Source of the DNA: Triangularia verruculosa
Taxonomy: Eukaryota > Ascomycota > Sordariomycetes > Sordariales > Podosporaceae
Length of the DNA: 64,000 nt
Direction: 5' to 3'
NCBI GenBank assembly: GCA_033296885.1
Contig: MU863923.1
Coordinates: 62,001 to 126,000, forward strand
The position numbers were made by a program, and so were the translations under genes. The notes beneath the pieces are model-generated. The model was given only the letters and a program-made list of their open reading frames with translations. It ran no database searches and was not told where the DNA came from. Position 1 is the stretch's first letter, and each line of letters begins with the position of its first letter. Below are positions 11,838-24,894 of the stretch, one piece after another.

Positions 11838-12538
11838 GATTCGTAGATTACGATGAGGTCTTGTCTCTCATGATCCCGTAGCAATTTGGCGAGGCCGCTT
11901 TTGATATGCATTGTTGTCTTTGTTGATTTCGACGTCCTTTGTCTTGTCGAGTTGAAGCCTTCCCAAAGCAGCACCTCGGCAATGGGGCGTGGATGGGCAA
12001 AACCCGGAAAATGCACCCAGCAGGTATGGTCACACACGCAAAGCGTATGTGGTGAGTGTGTATCTATCCCTTTCTCGTGGTGGTTAAACGGTCGGGATTG
12101 TGATTGGCTGCCGCCAACGTTTTCGTGGAGTTTCGGCTGCAGTCGATCTGGATTACGGGAGGGGATCGGTCGTTGCCAAGACTTCTCTTATCGAATTTGA
12201 CAGTTGAAACGTGCTGGCAGTCCCTCCAACCCCTGTCCTGCTGTGTGGTGCCCGCAGCGTCCAACCCCAGGCCAGGAAGCTCGGAGCTACCTCTCTTGTT
12301 GAGCGACATGCAGCAGGAGAAGCACAAGCATGACCAGCATCAAATACCATATTACCTTACCCTTGCCAAATGTTTCCCCCGTGTTTCCCCTGCCAGAGCC
12401 AGACTGAGCATCGTGCCAAACACCACAAACAAAAAGCCCCGACTACCTGGAGGCAGGACCACACCGCTGCAGCATCGGCACCGGCATAGGACAATACGCC
12501 GCAACACGACAGTGTCTTGGGCACAGCTGCTGCGCTCT

Positions 12539-15259
12539 ATGGGGGACCTCAGGGCCAAACTACGCGCCAAGTTCCCACGACGACACTCGGGCGTCCCATC
12601 GCTCGTCTCGGACCAGAGCAACAAAAGCAACAGCAACAGCAACAGCAGCAACAGGAGTGAGAGCCGCCCCGAGTCGGAATGCACGGCCAAGGGCTTTGAA
12701 CAGCCTCCCGCCTCCCCGGCCGCAGGGACTGCTGGCCACGAGGACAGCAGCCACGGGGAGGGCGGGCACGAAGCATCCGTATCCGTGCCCGTACCGGCAG
12801 CTATCTTGGAGGCGACACAAGCGAGAGACAAGCAGCTTCTGAGACACGGCGAGTCAGAAAAACAAGAAAATGCAGAAGACACAAAACCGTCCACCGACGT
12901 CAGCGATACACCCAACGGGAGCAGTGGAAGCAACAGTTCCGCTGTTCATATTGTTGATGCTGCCACTGTCGCCGCTCCCTTGCGCGACGCCAGAACCAGA
13001 ATATCCGCTGGCAGTGGGTTCACAGGTGGGAACACTGCTAGAAATGCCGCTAACAACAGCTCCTCCCCACGGACCATCCAAGCCATGCCTGTCCTTCTGA
13101 CCCCTGCCGCCACCCTGGATTCTCTTGCCGACACCGACCACACTCACGACGTCAGCGACAGCGACCGACGCATTTCGACCGCCAGTCGACTGTCAGCCCT
13201 TTCCAGCATCAACGAGAGCACCGCCGACGACGAGAGCAGGCCCACCTCGGTCTACTATACCACCGCAAAACCCACCGCGGCGGATCCAATCGACTCGACA
13301 TTTAGAGCAGCAACATCACAACAAACGACATCGGCAGTGGCTGACGAATCGGCAACTCCGGCTTTGCAGTCGCAACGGCGGTCTTCTCACTCCTCGACAC
13401 CCAGGCCACAGGGCCGATTGGGCGCGTTACCAAGCCGCCAAAACACACTTATACGGACCCTTCTGAGCACCACGCATACCGATGACCTCGACCTCGCTGC
13501 CGCTACCGAACACCTGTTGCCAACCGGTGCAACCGTGATGGCGCGCAAGATCTGGGTGAGGCGTCCAGGGGGCTCAGCCACCCTGGTGACCATCAACGAG
13601 GATGATTTGGTGGACGACGTGCGGGACATGATTCTGAGGAAGTATGCCAACTCGCTAGGACGCCAGTTTGACGCCCCCGATCTGGTCCTGAGGATTATAC
13701 CGCGCGAGCCCCAGCGACAGGAGCGCAACCTGGGACCTGAAGAGCACATGGCACGCACGTTGGATGCTTACTTTCCTGGTGGGCAGACGGTTGATGAGGC
13801 TCTCGTTATTGACGTTCCAATCCCCCAACGTCGCACTCCGAGAGCCTCCCCTCGCACAGGACCTCCCCATGCACAGCATCTGACTTCTGCCTTCTTTGAC
13901 GACGGCCGGCCCGCGGAATCTGGCACAGACTACTTTGGACCTGGCGCAGTGGGACAAGTCCCGGTTACGGTAGCCGGGCCCGTCACGAATGGGCCCATAC
14001 ACACACATTCCATGTCGGTTGTCAACACTGGACAGGTACCTCCCATTCCCTCTCCTGGGGGCACATGGTCTAGGACATACAGGGAGAGACCAGACCGGCC
14101 ACGACTAGGAAGACAGCACACTTCATCACCGACAATACTGAACGTAATTGGCGCTGGCGGCCATGCAGCCGCAACCGCCGCTACCGCACCCCACGGTACG
14201 CTCCCACATGCCAAAGCTCCACGTACTAGGACTCATTCGAATGCTTCTTCAGACCAGTCCAATGGCGGGCCACTCCCTCATACCGCAACAGCACCAGTCC
14301 CTCCGCCGCTACCTACACCGCCAGCGCCCGCGGCGACAACTCCAGTCCCACCGCCACTAACGGCAACACCACCACCAAGGGCAGCATCTCCCAGAGTCAC
14401 GGCTGTCTCCCGGCCAAAAAAGAAGAAGCCTACCGATGCGCCTTCTTTGCCCGCCGGTATCATGCTCAATGACGGGGTGCCGCCCATCAATGTCCTTATT
14501 GTCGAAGACAACATTATCAACCTTCGCCTTCTGGAGGCGTTTGTAAAGAGGCTGAAGGTGCGGTGGCAGACCGCCATGAACGGACGCGAAGCCGTGACCA
14601 AGTGGAAAAAGGGCGGGTTCCATCTGGTACTCATGGATATCCAACTCCCCATCATGAGTGGCCTTGAAGCCACAAGGGAGATTCGGCGATTGGAGAGGGT
14701 TAACTCAATTGGTGCTTTCTCGTCAATGCCGACGGGAACCGTTACAAGGAAGGGGATTGCCAACAAGAACGACGACAAGCAAAAGGAAGGGGAGGTCACG
14801 GCAGCCTCGGATAAGCAGGTTGGCAAAAATGAAACAGCGGACTCCAATGGAGCGGCAGAGGGCAATGCGGAGCAGGATATTCTTCCCAACCGGGCCATGT
14901 TCAAGAGCCCAGTGATCATTGTGGCTTTGACGGCCAGTTCACTGCAGAGCGATCGACATGAAGCGTTGGCGGCCGGTTGCAACGACTTCTTGACCAAGGT
15001 ACGTGGTCTTCTTCGCACTTCGTTGACACTGAAGGCTTTTTTAATTGGGGGTGGGGGGTGCTAACAGACTTTTACACAGCCTGTCAGTTACGTCTGGCTT
15101 CAAAACAAGCTGAAGGAGTGGGGCTGCATGATCAGCTTGATCGACTTTGATGGGTGGAGAAGGTGGAAGACGGCTGCGTCTAATCCAGAGATTGAGCCGG
15201 CTAAGAGATGGGGTAAGAAGAAGGACAAGGTAGATGATAAGGCGGTTACCAAGGGTTAG
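12539..15259 (+). CDS. SSK1: Ssk1/RRG-1-type response regulator (HOG pathway)
   Basis: Response regulator that receives phosphate from a histidine-kinase/Ypd1 relay and controls the MAPKKK of the osmotic-stress (Hog1/OS-2) cascade. Two exons (12539-14998, 15080-15259; 81-nt intron GTACGT...ACACAG) encode 879 residues. The first 640 are low complexity: Ser/Asn-rich near 25-40 and proline-rich near 580-610, with an ordered block at about 335-430. The receiver domain starts near 649 with INVLIVEDN (acidic pocket), has the phospho-acceptor Asp700 in LVLMDIQLPIMSG, the usual long fungal insertion after RRLERVN, then VALTAS and the invariant Lys820 in FLTK. The intron lies directly after that Lys, and exon 2 supplies PVSYVWL and the C-terminal helix. 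I start at ATG 12539 (MGDLRAKLRAKFPRR, typical basic Ssk1 N-terminus); the frame is open back to 12104, so a longer form is possible. Confidence 0.93.
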
Positions 15260-15726
15260 GTTCGAAAGACTTGAAAACTGCGGTCGAGGCAGGAGTCACG
15301 GTTGAATAATACACAAGGTAATAAGCAGGCTGCTGTCTAATTAGGAATGCCGATGGATGAATGGGATAATACAAGTATGATACCATAGCGGAAGGGACGT
15401 TGAAATTAAAATGAGCTTTATTGTGCCTTTTGATTCAGTACCACATGGTTGGGCTCAACAGATGACAGCTTCACTCTAAATTATTATTCTGTATACCTAC
15501 CTAGCTCTCGTTCTGTCCACGATTCAAAGTGCCAAATGGCCAATATCAACCCTAACCCACAAGCCGACAGCCCACAGCATTCAGCGGATGGCCCAAGCTC
15601 CTATCCGGGTGGTGGGCCCGACTGGCCGAGAAAAAATCGACCTCCCAATCTCAAGCTCAAACCACCTCCAGCCTCCCACCACCTCGGGCGCAACCGCGAC
15701 TTTATTTTTCCTTTCCTCTTTTCGCC
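15260..15726. other. Intergenic region, no gene recognised
   Basis: Spacer between Ssk1 and mS45. Short reading frames here overlap the mS45 5' end in other frames and show no domain. The C-rich stretch just before 15727 is the likely leader of the mS45 gene. Confidence 0.5.
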
Positions 15727-17016
15727 ATGCCGCCTCGGATACGAAGCAGCAACTGTCCTCCCCAGCAGTTGCTGCTCAACTACCTCGACGCCCCCCTCCC
15801 ATCATCACTCCTCCCCCTCCACAGGCCACTGGCCCTCGCCGCCTCGTCGAACCCCTCTCCATCCTCCCCATCATGTCGACTCCAGCCGCAGAACCCACAA
15901 TGCCAGCAGCAGGCCTCTTCCTTTTCGACCTCGCAGCCTCGTGAGATGACCAAGCCCCAGCGCGAGTTCAGGAGTTTTCTCAAGCGCATGGGCAAGCAAT
16001 TCGAGACGCACGAGGGCAACGGGCCGAGGTATCTGGGCAGGCTGCAGCGAATGGACAACACGCCATTCCCCAGCAACAAGTCGTTCAAGAGCGAGCCGGT
16101 GCTGTCGAGCAGGGCGAGGCGGCTGATCTGGGAGGCCGTGATGCTCAGGGGAATGCCGCTCAAGGCCGTGTCGGCGCAGTATCAGGTCGACATACGGAGG
16201 GTGGCGGCCGTGGTGAGGCTGATGGAGATTGAGAAGAGGATGGAGAAAGAGGTATGTTTTTTATTCTTCTTTTGCACAAGTCTAGACGGAGGTGAGAGGG
16301 AGGATTACCATGATGATTCTACCAAAGAAAACATTCGATTAGTCTTGAAGACACAACCGTGGTTAAAAGCTTTCACTATATTCTGAAAAAAAAAACCTCC
16401 TCCTCACCCCTCGCTAGCCCTCTTATCCCCTCCTACCCCCCTTTTCTCACATTGCTGACTAACATGACTCTGGGAAAAGAACGCCCCGATGGCCATCCCA
16501 TACGCCCGAGCTGTCGAGAAGATGCTCCCCCGCGCCAACCTGGAGTCGAGCGAGGAGCCCTTCGAGCCCATCAACGACGTGCACGTTCACTCCTTCACCA
16601 TGCAGCAGCTCTTCGTCCCCGTCTCTGAGTCGCGCGAGTTCACCCGCAAGGACGCCGCCAAGGCGTTTGGCGACCACATCCTGCCCCCCGATCACAAGAT
16701 GCGCATCCCGGAGCTGGTCGAGATGGAGAAGGACATCCTCAACGGCGTGCCCCAGATGCAGGCCGAGAAGCAGTTTCTCGAGAGGACCGCCGAGAGCGAG
16801 AGGAGGTTTGCCGAGTCGCAAAAGTACGTCGCGGCTAAAAAGGACGCCAAGAAGAGCAAGGTCGACACGGAAAGGTTCGAGTTCAGAATCGAAAACTTCA
16901 ACTCGGAGGCGGTGGGCAAGAAGGGTCGGGCGAGGAACGCCGTGGGTTGGAGATACGGTGTGCCGTTCAATGATCGGCAGAAGGGTCTGTACAAGATTCC
17001 TACCAGCGTGGGTTAA
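15727..17016 (+). CDS. Mitochondrial small ribosomal subunit protein mS45 (Bot1/Mrps35 family)
   Basis: Structural protein of the mitochondrial 37S ribosomal subunit. Two exons (15727-16251, 16480-17016) flank a 228-nt intron (GTATGT...CTGACTAACATG...AAAAG, with a good branch-point sequence) and give 353 residues. The first 60-75 residues are Arg/Ser/Pro/Leu-rich with few acids, as expected of a mitochondrial targeting peptide, and end before PREMTKPQREFRSFLKRM. The Bot1p domain follows: PFPSNKSFKSEPVLSSRARR, then VSAQYQVDIRRVAAVVRLME, ending at the exon junction. Exon 2 has the MPYARAVEKMLP-like segment, a charged helix (about 275-300) and a basic tail. Start and frame are well supported because the targeting peptide would be lost with the downstream ATG at 15947. 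The intron is longer than most in this window. Confidence 0.88.
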
Positions 17017-17300
17017 AAATTCTGTTATCAAAACAAATCAGACGCAGCTGTAAAAAGTTGCGTTCATATCTATGTATAAAAGAGAAAGAGAGAGAGAACA
17101 AGCAAGACAGCAAGCCACGTGTACATTATTTTGACTTTGGAGGGGTGGGAAAGCAAAAGGCATAATATAGAGATGCCAAAAAGAGGAATCCAGCCCCGTG
17201 TACAAAAGCCATCAAGTCTATTGTCTTGTTTTGTACTGTCTATCATCTAGGGTTTGTCTCCAAATTAATCTTGTTCATCTAGGTGCGTTTGTCGCTTTCC

Positions 17301-18958
17301 TCAAAGACGGGCAATCTGCGCAGAGACCAACTCATCATTCCCTTCCCACGGCACCGTCTCCTCTCCCTCTGCCAGGTCAACGACCAAGTTCTCCTTGATT
17401 TGGTCTAGAGCCTGCTGGGTCAATCCCATACGATTGAGCAGGTACTCCTCCACGCTTCCATACGTCCTCTTGATATACGCCAGCGTGGCTAGCATGTACT
17501 CTCTCCTCGCTCCGACCTGAGCCTCGGCTGCGACCCTGTTGCCCTCATGGGGAGCTCCTGGCGCGGTCAGTTTCTCCACAATGGACTCTTTGCGGCGGGC
17601 GAGTCCAAGCTCGGTCAGAGCGTACTCGTGGGCGATAATTTTGTCCGAGACGCCGCAGAGGGAGAGGATGAGGGCGATGATTACTCCTGTTCCTGATAGA
17701 CAGTCAGTGTTGGCAAGTGGATGGGCTGCACACGCCAGAACGGACCCAAGTGGTCATATAGAAAGGAGGAAGCAAAGCTGAAAAGCAAAGGATGGCACGA
17801 CAATGGGGCGGGGCCTACAAGGCTGTGAGGGGCAGACGCTCACGCTGAGGAAGGGAGCGGAAGGCCAGTGTGGGGAGAGAAGGGGAACACGAGGCTGACG
17901 CTTGTCAGTGCCACAAGCGTTGGCTCCTAAAAAACACGGCGGCAAAGGGAGGCTGTGAAGTATCAACGAGAAGCCTCCGAAATGTCATGAGGTTGAGCTC
18001 GTGGATTCGTACGACATGTGGAGATGGCTTACTATCTTTTCCAGCACTGCAATGTATCAGTACCGGTGTTGGGGACTCTGGGGACGAGGCGAGATGTTCG
18101 AGAATGGTCCGGAACGGGCGATATGGGTTCTCTGGACTGATGGCCCCGGACAAAATCGAAGTATAGGCCTTCACGAAACCCTGTGTGTCCAGTCAAATGT
18201 CAGTCAACCGTGGTCTCCCTGTCAGGCTCTGCCGTGGGCTTCTTGGGTGGGTCGAAGGTGAGGTATCTGAGTAGACGCCAGGCCAAGTGGGTGAGATTGA
18301 GCCGCCTACCACTAGTGCAGATGGTTGGGGTATCACACAAACGGGGGCAACGGGGTTACTGTTGCGTTGGAGGCGCCTTTTGGGGCATGACTTGTAACGG
18401 TTCCTCATATCCGCACGTGTAGATGCACCCCTATGCCCCTGCTTGCCCGGCATGGCGGCTAGCCAGCCTCACTTGTGCTGCAGAAGTATCCAAGATTGTC
18501 CAGCTGAGGCTGTAGTGCCGGTGACGGAAGGACAAAAGGAACTGCCCTTCCGCTAGAAATGAAATTGGCAGGCTAGTATCGCATCTTCAACGTCAACTAA
18601 CCTTTGTACCGCCACTGTAGTTTCGAAACCGCAGCGCAAGTGCCTCGGGGCTGTAGTCTGTGTCGAGAAAAACAGGGGTGTGTACCCGGCGGGCTCCCTG
18701 CCATTCCCTCGGCTTCTCCCTTCCCTCAGCCAGTTCAACCAGGGAACGGAGGTCGTAGATATGCGTGATTCCCAACTGGTGAAGGACAGCCACCCCTTCA
18801 TCATTCAGGTGTGTTGGGTCAGCTGCCCTGAAGAGGATTCCCTTGCGAATAGCCTTCCCTTTCTGATTTTCTACTGGGTATCCGCCAGCGTCTCGGAGAT
18901 TCTCAATTCCCGGGGCGTGAATGAATGGCGGGGTGGGTAGGGTCAAATTGGTGGCCAT
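17301..18958 (-). CDS. Protein tyrosine phosphatase of the IphP-like (Y_phosphatase3) family
   Basis: A cysteine-based phosphatase with a broad Tyr/Ser/lipid range in its family. Three exons (18958-18602, 18180-18033, 17692-17301) encode 298 residues. The N-terminus has the family hallmark ENLRDAGGYPV at about 18-28 and KGILFRAADPTHL; exon 2 carries the P-loop HCSAGKD with nucleophile Cys163. The loop Arg169 is split across intron 2 (A|GA), and exon 3 continues TGVIIALIL and then a helical C-terminal domain with the usual EYLLNRMG motif. The two introns are 421 and 340 nt, far longer than most here, but phases and the CX5R motif fit exactly. Intron 1 donor is GTTAGT, acceptor ACACAG; intron 2 donor GTAAGC, acceptor ATCAG. 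No regulatory clue is visible. Confidence 0.85.
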
Positions 18959-21495
18959 CTTATTTCTAATCTCTCTCGGTTGCTTGATGTGATCTTCTAG
19001 GTATTTCGGGAGGAGCCGTGGTTTCTAGGTATGGTCGTGGTCAAGGAGGCCAAGTGTGGGCCACCTTGTTGTTTTTTGTTGCTTGGTTTGGAACCCTCTG
19101 AATGCTTTCAACCTGAAGCTGGCAGGTGCAATATGGAATAATGGAGAGCTGAACCGGCCGTAGCAAAGAAGCAGTTGCCTCGTTGAGGTGTTGTTGGTCA
19201 TCCACCTCACCCCGCGTTATGCCAGGAAGGTATAAGCCGAGGTGGTCTAACAGCCTCGGCTGTAAAGGCACTGTGAATTCTGTTAGTGTCAGGAGCCAGC
19301 CAGTTGGGTCAGGTATACTCCGTACATACCCCACTCACCTGCAGGTACAACTCAGCTCGAAAGGCGACGCTCCAATATGGGCCGCGCACTTGCACACATC
19401 AACCCGAACCTGCCACACAGCCTTACCATCCGAACTACCTTATCAAGAAGCGGTATCAGGGCCTTTGCTACCCTATAACTCACTGAAAAACCAGGCCGCG
19501 AACCGTTCCTGGCTACGATGAGAGCACAGCGTCTTGTGTCTCGAATGACGTGCTATTCTGAGCCATCTCACAAGCCCGTTTTGATCGATTCCCCATAGAA
19601 GCTTTGGATCTGGATGTAGCCATTCCACCATCTTGAGCCGGCCAATCACGAATAGAATGAAGCCAAAGAACCACAATCGATCAATAAATGTCACAACTCA
19701 TGATGGCAATTGTGGTTTTGATCCGCCGTGCCCGGCAGCCGATGCCGGATCACGCACGCATTGCGCCCCCTTTCATGTTGTTCTGGGTGGTGTACTAGGT
19801 CGCGGAAGAAGGTCTCGGAATGTCACTCTGGGACACCCCCCACATACACAGGATTCTGATGGAAGCCGAGAAGAAGCTAAAACGCCAAAATGCTTTCATT
19901 ATGGCCGAGATCAAGCTGCCTTGTGGTTTGCCAGCAGTTCCGTAATCCATCGCCGGTTCCCTGTCCGGCAAGTCTACCGCGCGCGGACGCCTTATGAAAG
20001 AATGCAAGAAGGTTCAGAAGCCTTGCCACTGGCCTTCAGACAGCCCTTTTTCCGCCCTGTTCTCACCGGCAAGCACGAAATGGCGGTCTGTGTAAGGCAA
20101 CACACCCATCCCGTGGAAGCCTGAACCATCATCCCCACTCAAGAGACGTTCCCACGATCAAGTACCAGATTTGAGACTTCTAGTGTGGCTGCCCCGTGTT
20201 CCCATCATCTGAGAAAGAAAAGAGCCCTTGCATTCAGCCTCTTCCTGTCCATAATGACCACGCCTAGGGGAAAGCCCAACTACCGCTTGCTAGAGTGGAG
20301 CAGTGGCACGTTGAAGCCTGATGTGAAGAATAAGCCGTGCCGGGGATATAAGGCGGAGCTTTCTTCACTTTCTGGTGACCCGGATGTTGACCCTCATTCG
20401 TCATCCAGCTGTCGCTCGCAAAGGCAAGTATCGGTCACCAAGATGGTCGAACTCGTTGCCTCACTGCTGGAACATGATATCACTCAGCCACCTTGCGGCC
20501 CGACTTCTACCTCTCTTCCATAACGTGCACAACCTTCTCCAGCAGAAACGCCGGCCTTGCCCACGATGCCTCACGGCGCTATCCGCTTCGCCACCGCACT
20601 GTAAGTCATCTGCCAACTCTGAAAAGCATCCGTACCTGATACCTATTACCTCAATTTCCACCAGCCACCTCACCATGTCTAGATGAACCAGACCTCTATG
20701 GGAATCTTCTTGGAAGAACTGATGTGGCCAGGCCGCACTCCATCTGTCCAGCAGTCTGAGTGCTTTCCGCGAAAGAGAACATGGCATTTTGTTCATTGGG
20801 GAGCAGAGAAACCAACAACACCGTCAATCACAAGAGCCAAATTCAAGGTTTCAGATGGAGAAAGGTTTCCAAAGGAAATGATTGCAAATTGAGACTGAAA
20901 ACTGATCTGAAGACCCTCTGCCGACCGACATAGGTATTTGACAAAAGTGAAGAGTAACAAAAAGAATATCCGCCAGAGATAAGCAAAGCCAAATCGGGAA
21001 AACAGGCAATGTAAATCATACCCAAAACGGTAAAACTGGGTTGGTCATACATGAATGGCAAATGAAGAAAAAGTAGAGGGCCGTGATAGCCTCAAAAGAA
21101 GGCAGAAAATTCGAGTGTTATGAAAATAGGAGGGTGGCGGCGGAATGCTGAGAGGAAAATATAGGTGGATAAGCCAAGAGAAGAAGAGAACAGACGCCCA
21201 AAGAAAAAAAGAACCCAAATCCTGTCTAAATGCCCATTCCCCTTCTAAAACACCAGGCCCAGACACTTGAGAACAGACAAAGAAAGTCGGTGATCAGATA
21301 CAAGAGAAATAAATAAGAGATATGGTATCGAGGTTTTGTCGCAATGCACCGCCATTCGTTGTATGCTTTTTTGAACACCTCGTTTTGCTGAGCCTCTGAC
21401 AAGCCCCACGTCGAAACTGACCCACGCCTTGAGCGATAGCGAGATTGGTGAGCATAGAAGTGCAAGGTTTCCGAGTTCGTAAAGGTTCAGGTAAT
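18959..21495. other. Gene-poor region, no gene recognised
   Basis: About 2.5 kb with only short unrelated reading frames on both strands (largest 163 codons). None has a domain or convincing splice partner. The first few hundred bases are the likely promoter of the phosphatase gene. Confidence 0.5.
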
Positions 21496-21660
21496 CTAGG
21501 ACCCGATACGGATCCATTCCTCGCTTTTCTCGCAAAAGTGACACACGATATGTTGGCAGCTTGGTTCCAAGCATCGTGAGGTGGTGGACGTGCTATATGT
21601 GCCGGCACCGCATTCATGGCAGTTCCAGTAAATCTCATAGTACCCGTTGGAGTGTGTCAT
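21496..21660 (-). CDS. Small cysteine-rich, probable zinc-binding protein
   Basis: A 54-residue frame starting at ATG 21660. It has three cysteine pairs and one histidine in a compact order: CHEC, then CLEPSC, then H-x2-C-x2-C (HIVCHFC), enough for one or two zinc ions. The pattern resembles the short fungal modules in which an aromatic residue before the first CxxC is followed by a second cysteine pair about 14 residues on and ends in a CxxC; here it reads YWNCHEC. An upstream in-frame extension (to 21765) looks like a leader. It lies alone in a 6 kb gene-poor stretch. It may be a real small gene or the last exon of a longer one; function unknown. Confidence 0.5.
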   Translation of the reverse strand: MTHSNGYYEIYWNCHECGAGTYSTSTTSRCLEPSCQHIVCHFCEKSEEWIRIGS

Positions 21661-24600
21661 GATGCTGAGGTAGTTGTGATCTTGCTGAGTTTGAGACGAT
21701 GTGTGCGTTCGGCGGAGGATGCTGTGATAGACACTGAGGGATGATGTGTTCAAACTCAACCACATGAGAGCGGAAAGCTACCATTCTTATATCCGCATAC
21801 GATGGCAACAGGAACACCCTTCGACACCAGCAACTTCGTTTCGTCAAAGTGGCTTGGAGACAAGGCGATTGGCATTTCCAGAGCAAAAGCAGCACAAGAA
21901 TGACATCTCCACGCGGGAACTAGGCATTCTCCTCCATGACTCTGTTCATTGCCAACAGTGCCACCACATCTGTGATTTTTCAGGAAGGTTGGACGATTGG
22001 TAGTTGGTACGGACCTGGAAATCGGTGAGGGATAGACCAGTAACTTCGCCAGACCTTCGCAAGGCGAACATATCGCCCATGACATCTCTCGGTGAGATTT
22101 AGCCATATCGAAATGGGGAAGCGAGCCCAGTTTGGCTCCGAGACGAGGACAAAAGGTCCCAAATTGTGTAAAGGGCCCAGGAGCATGCCGTTCCAGGGGA
22201 CCACTGGCAGTACGACTTGGGCCCGGAAGATGTATGCTCAGTCCCAATCAGCCATCGCAAGGAGTCATAGTTGGGATGCTGGCGTGTGTTCTGAGTTGTG
22301 GGCAAAGGGGGCTTGTTGTTTGCCCAGAGCCCCAGGTCCAAGCGCTCCCTCCATAGAAGGAAAAGAGCAAGAAGTCCGGCCTGAATGTACTTGATGCACG
22401 GGATGAAACTCCACCAACGTAAATTACAGGAAGCTTTCCGATGTTTGACGGTATTCATCTCTGTGGCAGGCGGTGCGTGATTTTGAAGTAGCATGGAATC
22501 GACGGAGTTTTGTCAGGGCAAAGGCCGGCAAGGCACTTGCGACTGTCAGCATGATGCGCGTCTAGGAAGAAGACTCCCCCAGAGGTCAGACTTACATACA
22601 GCTTCGTGAACCGTAACACGTTCGTCGGGTGTTTATGCTGTTATTTGCGTCATAGCTCGGGAAATACTGAAGCAGGTAGCGTGCGTGGTTGATGTGAGGC
22701 TCCCGGGGAAGCAGACGCAGCCACTCCGGGCAGACACCCTGCAGCATCCTTCGGTCATGGGACCTAGCCCTACCACCTCCATGAGTGATAGATGGGCCAC
22801 AAATGGAAATTGGATTTCCAAGGGTGCCGTTTATCGAGCTGTTGAAAAAGACTGTAAAGTATTACACATGGTCATTCGCTGGAGGATCAGCAAACACCAG
22901 GTCGATTTTGTGACGACATGAAAACCAACCAAGAATGATTGGCCATTGCCAAAGGGGCAAAGACATAGAACCTTTGCGTCCAGATGAGGGTCCCAGGTCG
23001 ATCGAGAACATAATTGCGTGGCTTTGTCGTACATAGGAGCTGCGTTGTTCAGGCATGCTGAGGACCGTTGATGTTTGTTCATGGTCTTGCTTCCTTGTAC
23101 ATACAAGGAACTTGGTAACCCCGGAAAAAATCGCCTGATACGTCAAAGAGCGACAGCAATAGGTAGGCCATCGTAAAATCCCCAGGAACTTCAAAAAGAC
23201 AAGAATTGACCCTCAGAGCAAAAGGGCCGTCGCGCTGCCTGGCTCCTCATTCTTAAATAACCGTCCGCTCACTAGGCTCTCAGCACAACCACATGGGGAG
23301 ACAGAAGAGCCGCATGTTCTTCATCGATACTATTCTTAGGTAGACAACATCGCCCGAGGTTGGCGGTAGTCTTGTTGTTTTCGGCCAGAAACTCGTCCTG
23401 GTTGGACATCTAGAGCCTCAATTGTGTACTGTATGTAGTATAGCCATGTGCGTGCGTGGAACCATGCACAGTATCGGCCTAACTAAAAGGCTTGATGTAG
23501 GAGGAGTCTACCGACTCATGAGAGGTGGCCGCGTGGAAGTCTGATATTGCGGCTCTGTGTGACTTTTGGCTGACGGTAAGCGCCCGCACACAGCAGCAAT
23601 CCAGGTGTTGGACCTTGAGGCTCTCCTGATTCCGCCCATCATTTGGGAATGTCAACCCAATGTATCTTGTGCTTCGGTTTCATTCGGTCCAGAAAGCAGT
23701 CGAAGGTCCCGGGAAGAAAATTCGGCCAACACGGCTGTAGGGCTTTTCTCACGCGTGGGCTGCCGTGGAACTGGTGAAATGGATTTTCGAGCTTCTTTCA
23801 AGACCCCGTGTCCACCTCTCCAAACCGAGCGCACCGAGAGGGCACCATTCCAACATCGGTGATGTACATGGGAATGGGAGCGAAAAGCTGGATACCAAGC
23901 CCTTCAGTCCAGCAAAAGTGGTATTTCGTTCCCAGTGGTCCCAAAAAAAGGGATAAACACAAGCAACAGGTTGCGAGGCTGCATCAGGATGGACCTCGTG
24001 ATTACTGTCAGAACTGAACATAGGGTGCCCATTATGGAAAAGCAAGCCGATGAAAATGTGTCTGGATGAAGTCCCAATCCAGCTTGAAACTTCGACAAGC
24101 AGAGTCGTTCGGTCGGGAAAACAGACAGCCACTCGGACCGCAGACATCTGGTACTCTGTAGGGCCTTGTTAAACAATTGGTCCAACTGGCCGCATGAGCC
24201 AAGATTGAATCTGTCGTCCCTGAAAATCATGCGGGCGGACCATGAGCTGCCAATGTTTGCTCCCAACAATCAGAGCACGAAACGTTGCAAAAGGCCTGAA
24301 GAGCGCGATCGCTCAGACAAGCTGAATGGTGGAGATCTCGACCCCGCTGGCATCTGCAACCCTTGCCGAGATGCAAGTGCCACCCTTGTCGGGCAGTGAC
24401 AGCACCACTGCTAAGCTACGTCATTGGACACATGAAAATCTTCGAGAGCGGTCACGTTCATCCCATGTTTCAACTGTTCATTTCGGAGGTCTTCCTGAAC
24501 AGCAAGGCGGTCCAGAAGACGGCCCAACTGCATCTTTCTCTGCTTGCCTTCTTGTTGAGTTTTGCGATCTTTCCGAACATTATTCTTTTGGGGTGCAGCG

Positions 24601-24894
24601 GATACACTGTTCCCGCCAGCTGTCTTCGCCGATCCAAAGCCGTCGCTGGCCTGCTCGCTGAACTATCGTCACGCCGGCTCATCTTGGCGCAAGGATTTCG
24701 TCTGTTGTGTTTTTTTTCTGCTGTGGTGACCCGCCGACCTTCTTCACACCGGCGACCCTTCATCCAGCGGTCCGTTGAACCACCAACGTCTCGAATAAAA
24801 CGGGCACAGCACCCTTAATTACTCTCACAAACTTCCATTTCACTGAGGCACAAACACCGAAAAAGCACCACAGAGCTGCGGTTAAACCGACAAG
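21661..24894. other. Gene-poor region, no gene recognised
   Basis: Over 3.2 kb of mixed composition contain only short frames without domains on either strand. No transposase, reverse transcriptase or RNA gene was recognised. The last 100 bases are the probable leader of the membrane-protein gene at 24895. Confidence 0.5.

Noticed and set aside
12104..12538. Upstream in-frame extension of Ssk1 (145 codons)
   Set aside because: The residues do not resemble an Ssk1 N-terminus, while MGDLRAKLRAKF at 12539 does; kept only as an alternative start.
14278..15018. A 246-codon minus-strand frame opposite the Ssk1 receiver
   Set aside because: Shadow of a well-supported domain on the plus strand.
19633..20124. 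A 163-codon plus-strand frame
   Set aside because: No domain, no splice partner and mixed composition typical of random open sequence in this gene-poor stretch.
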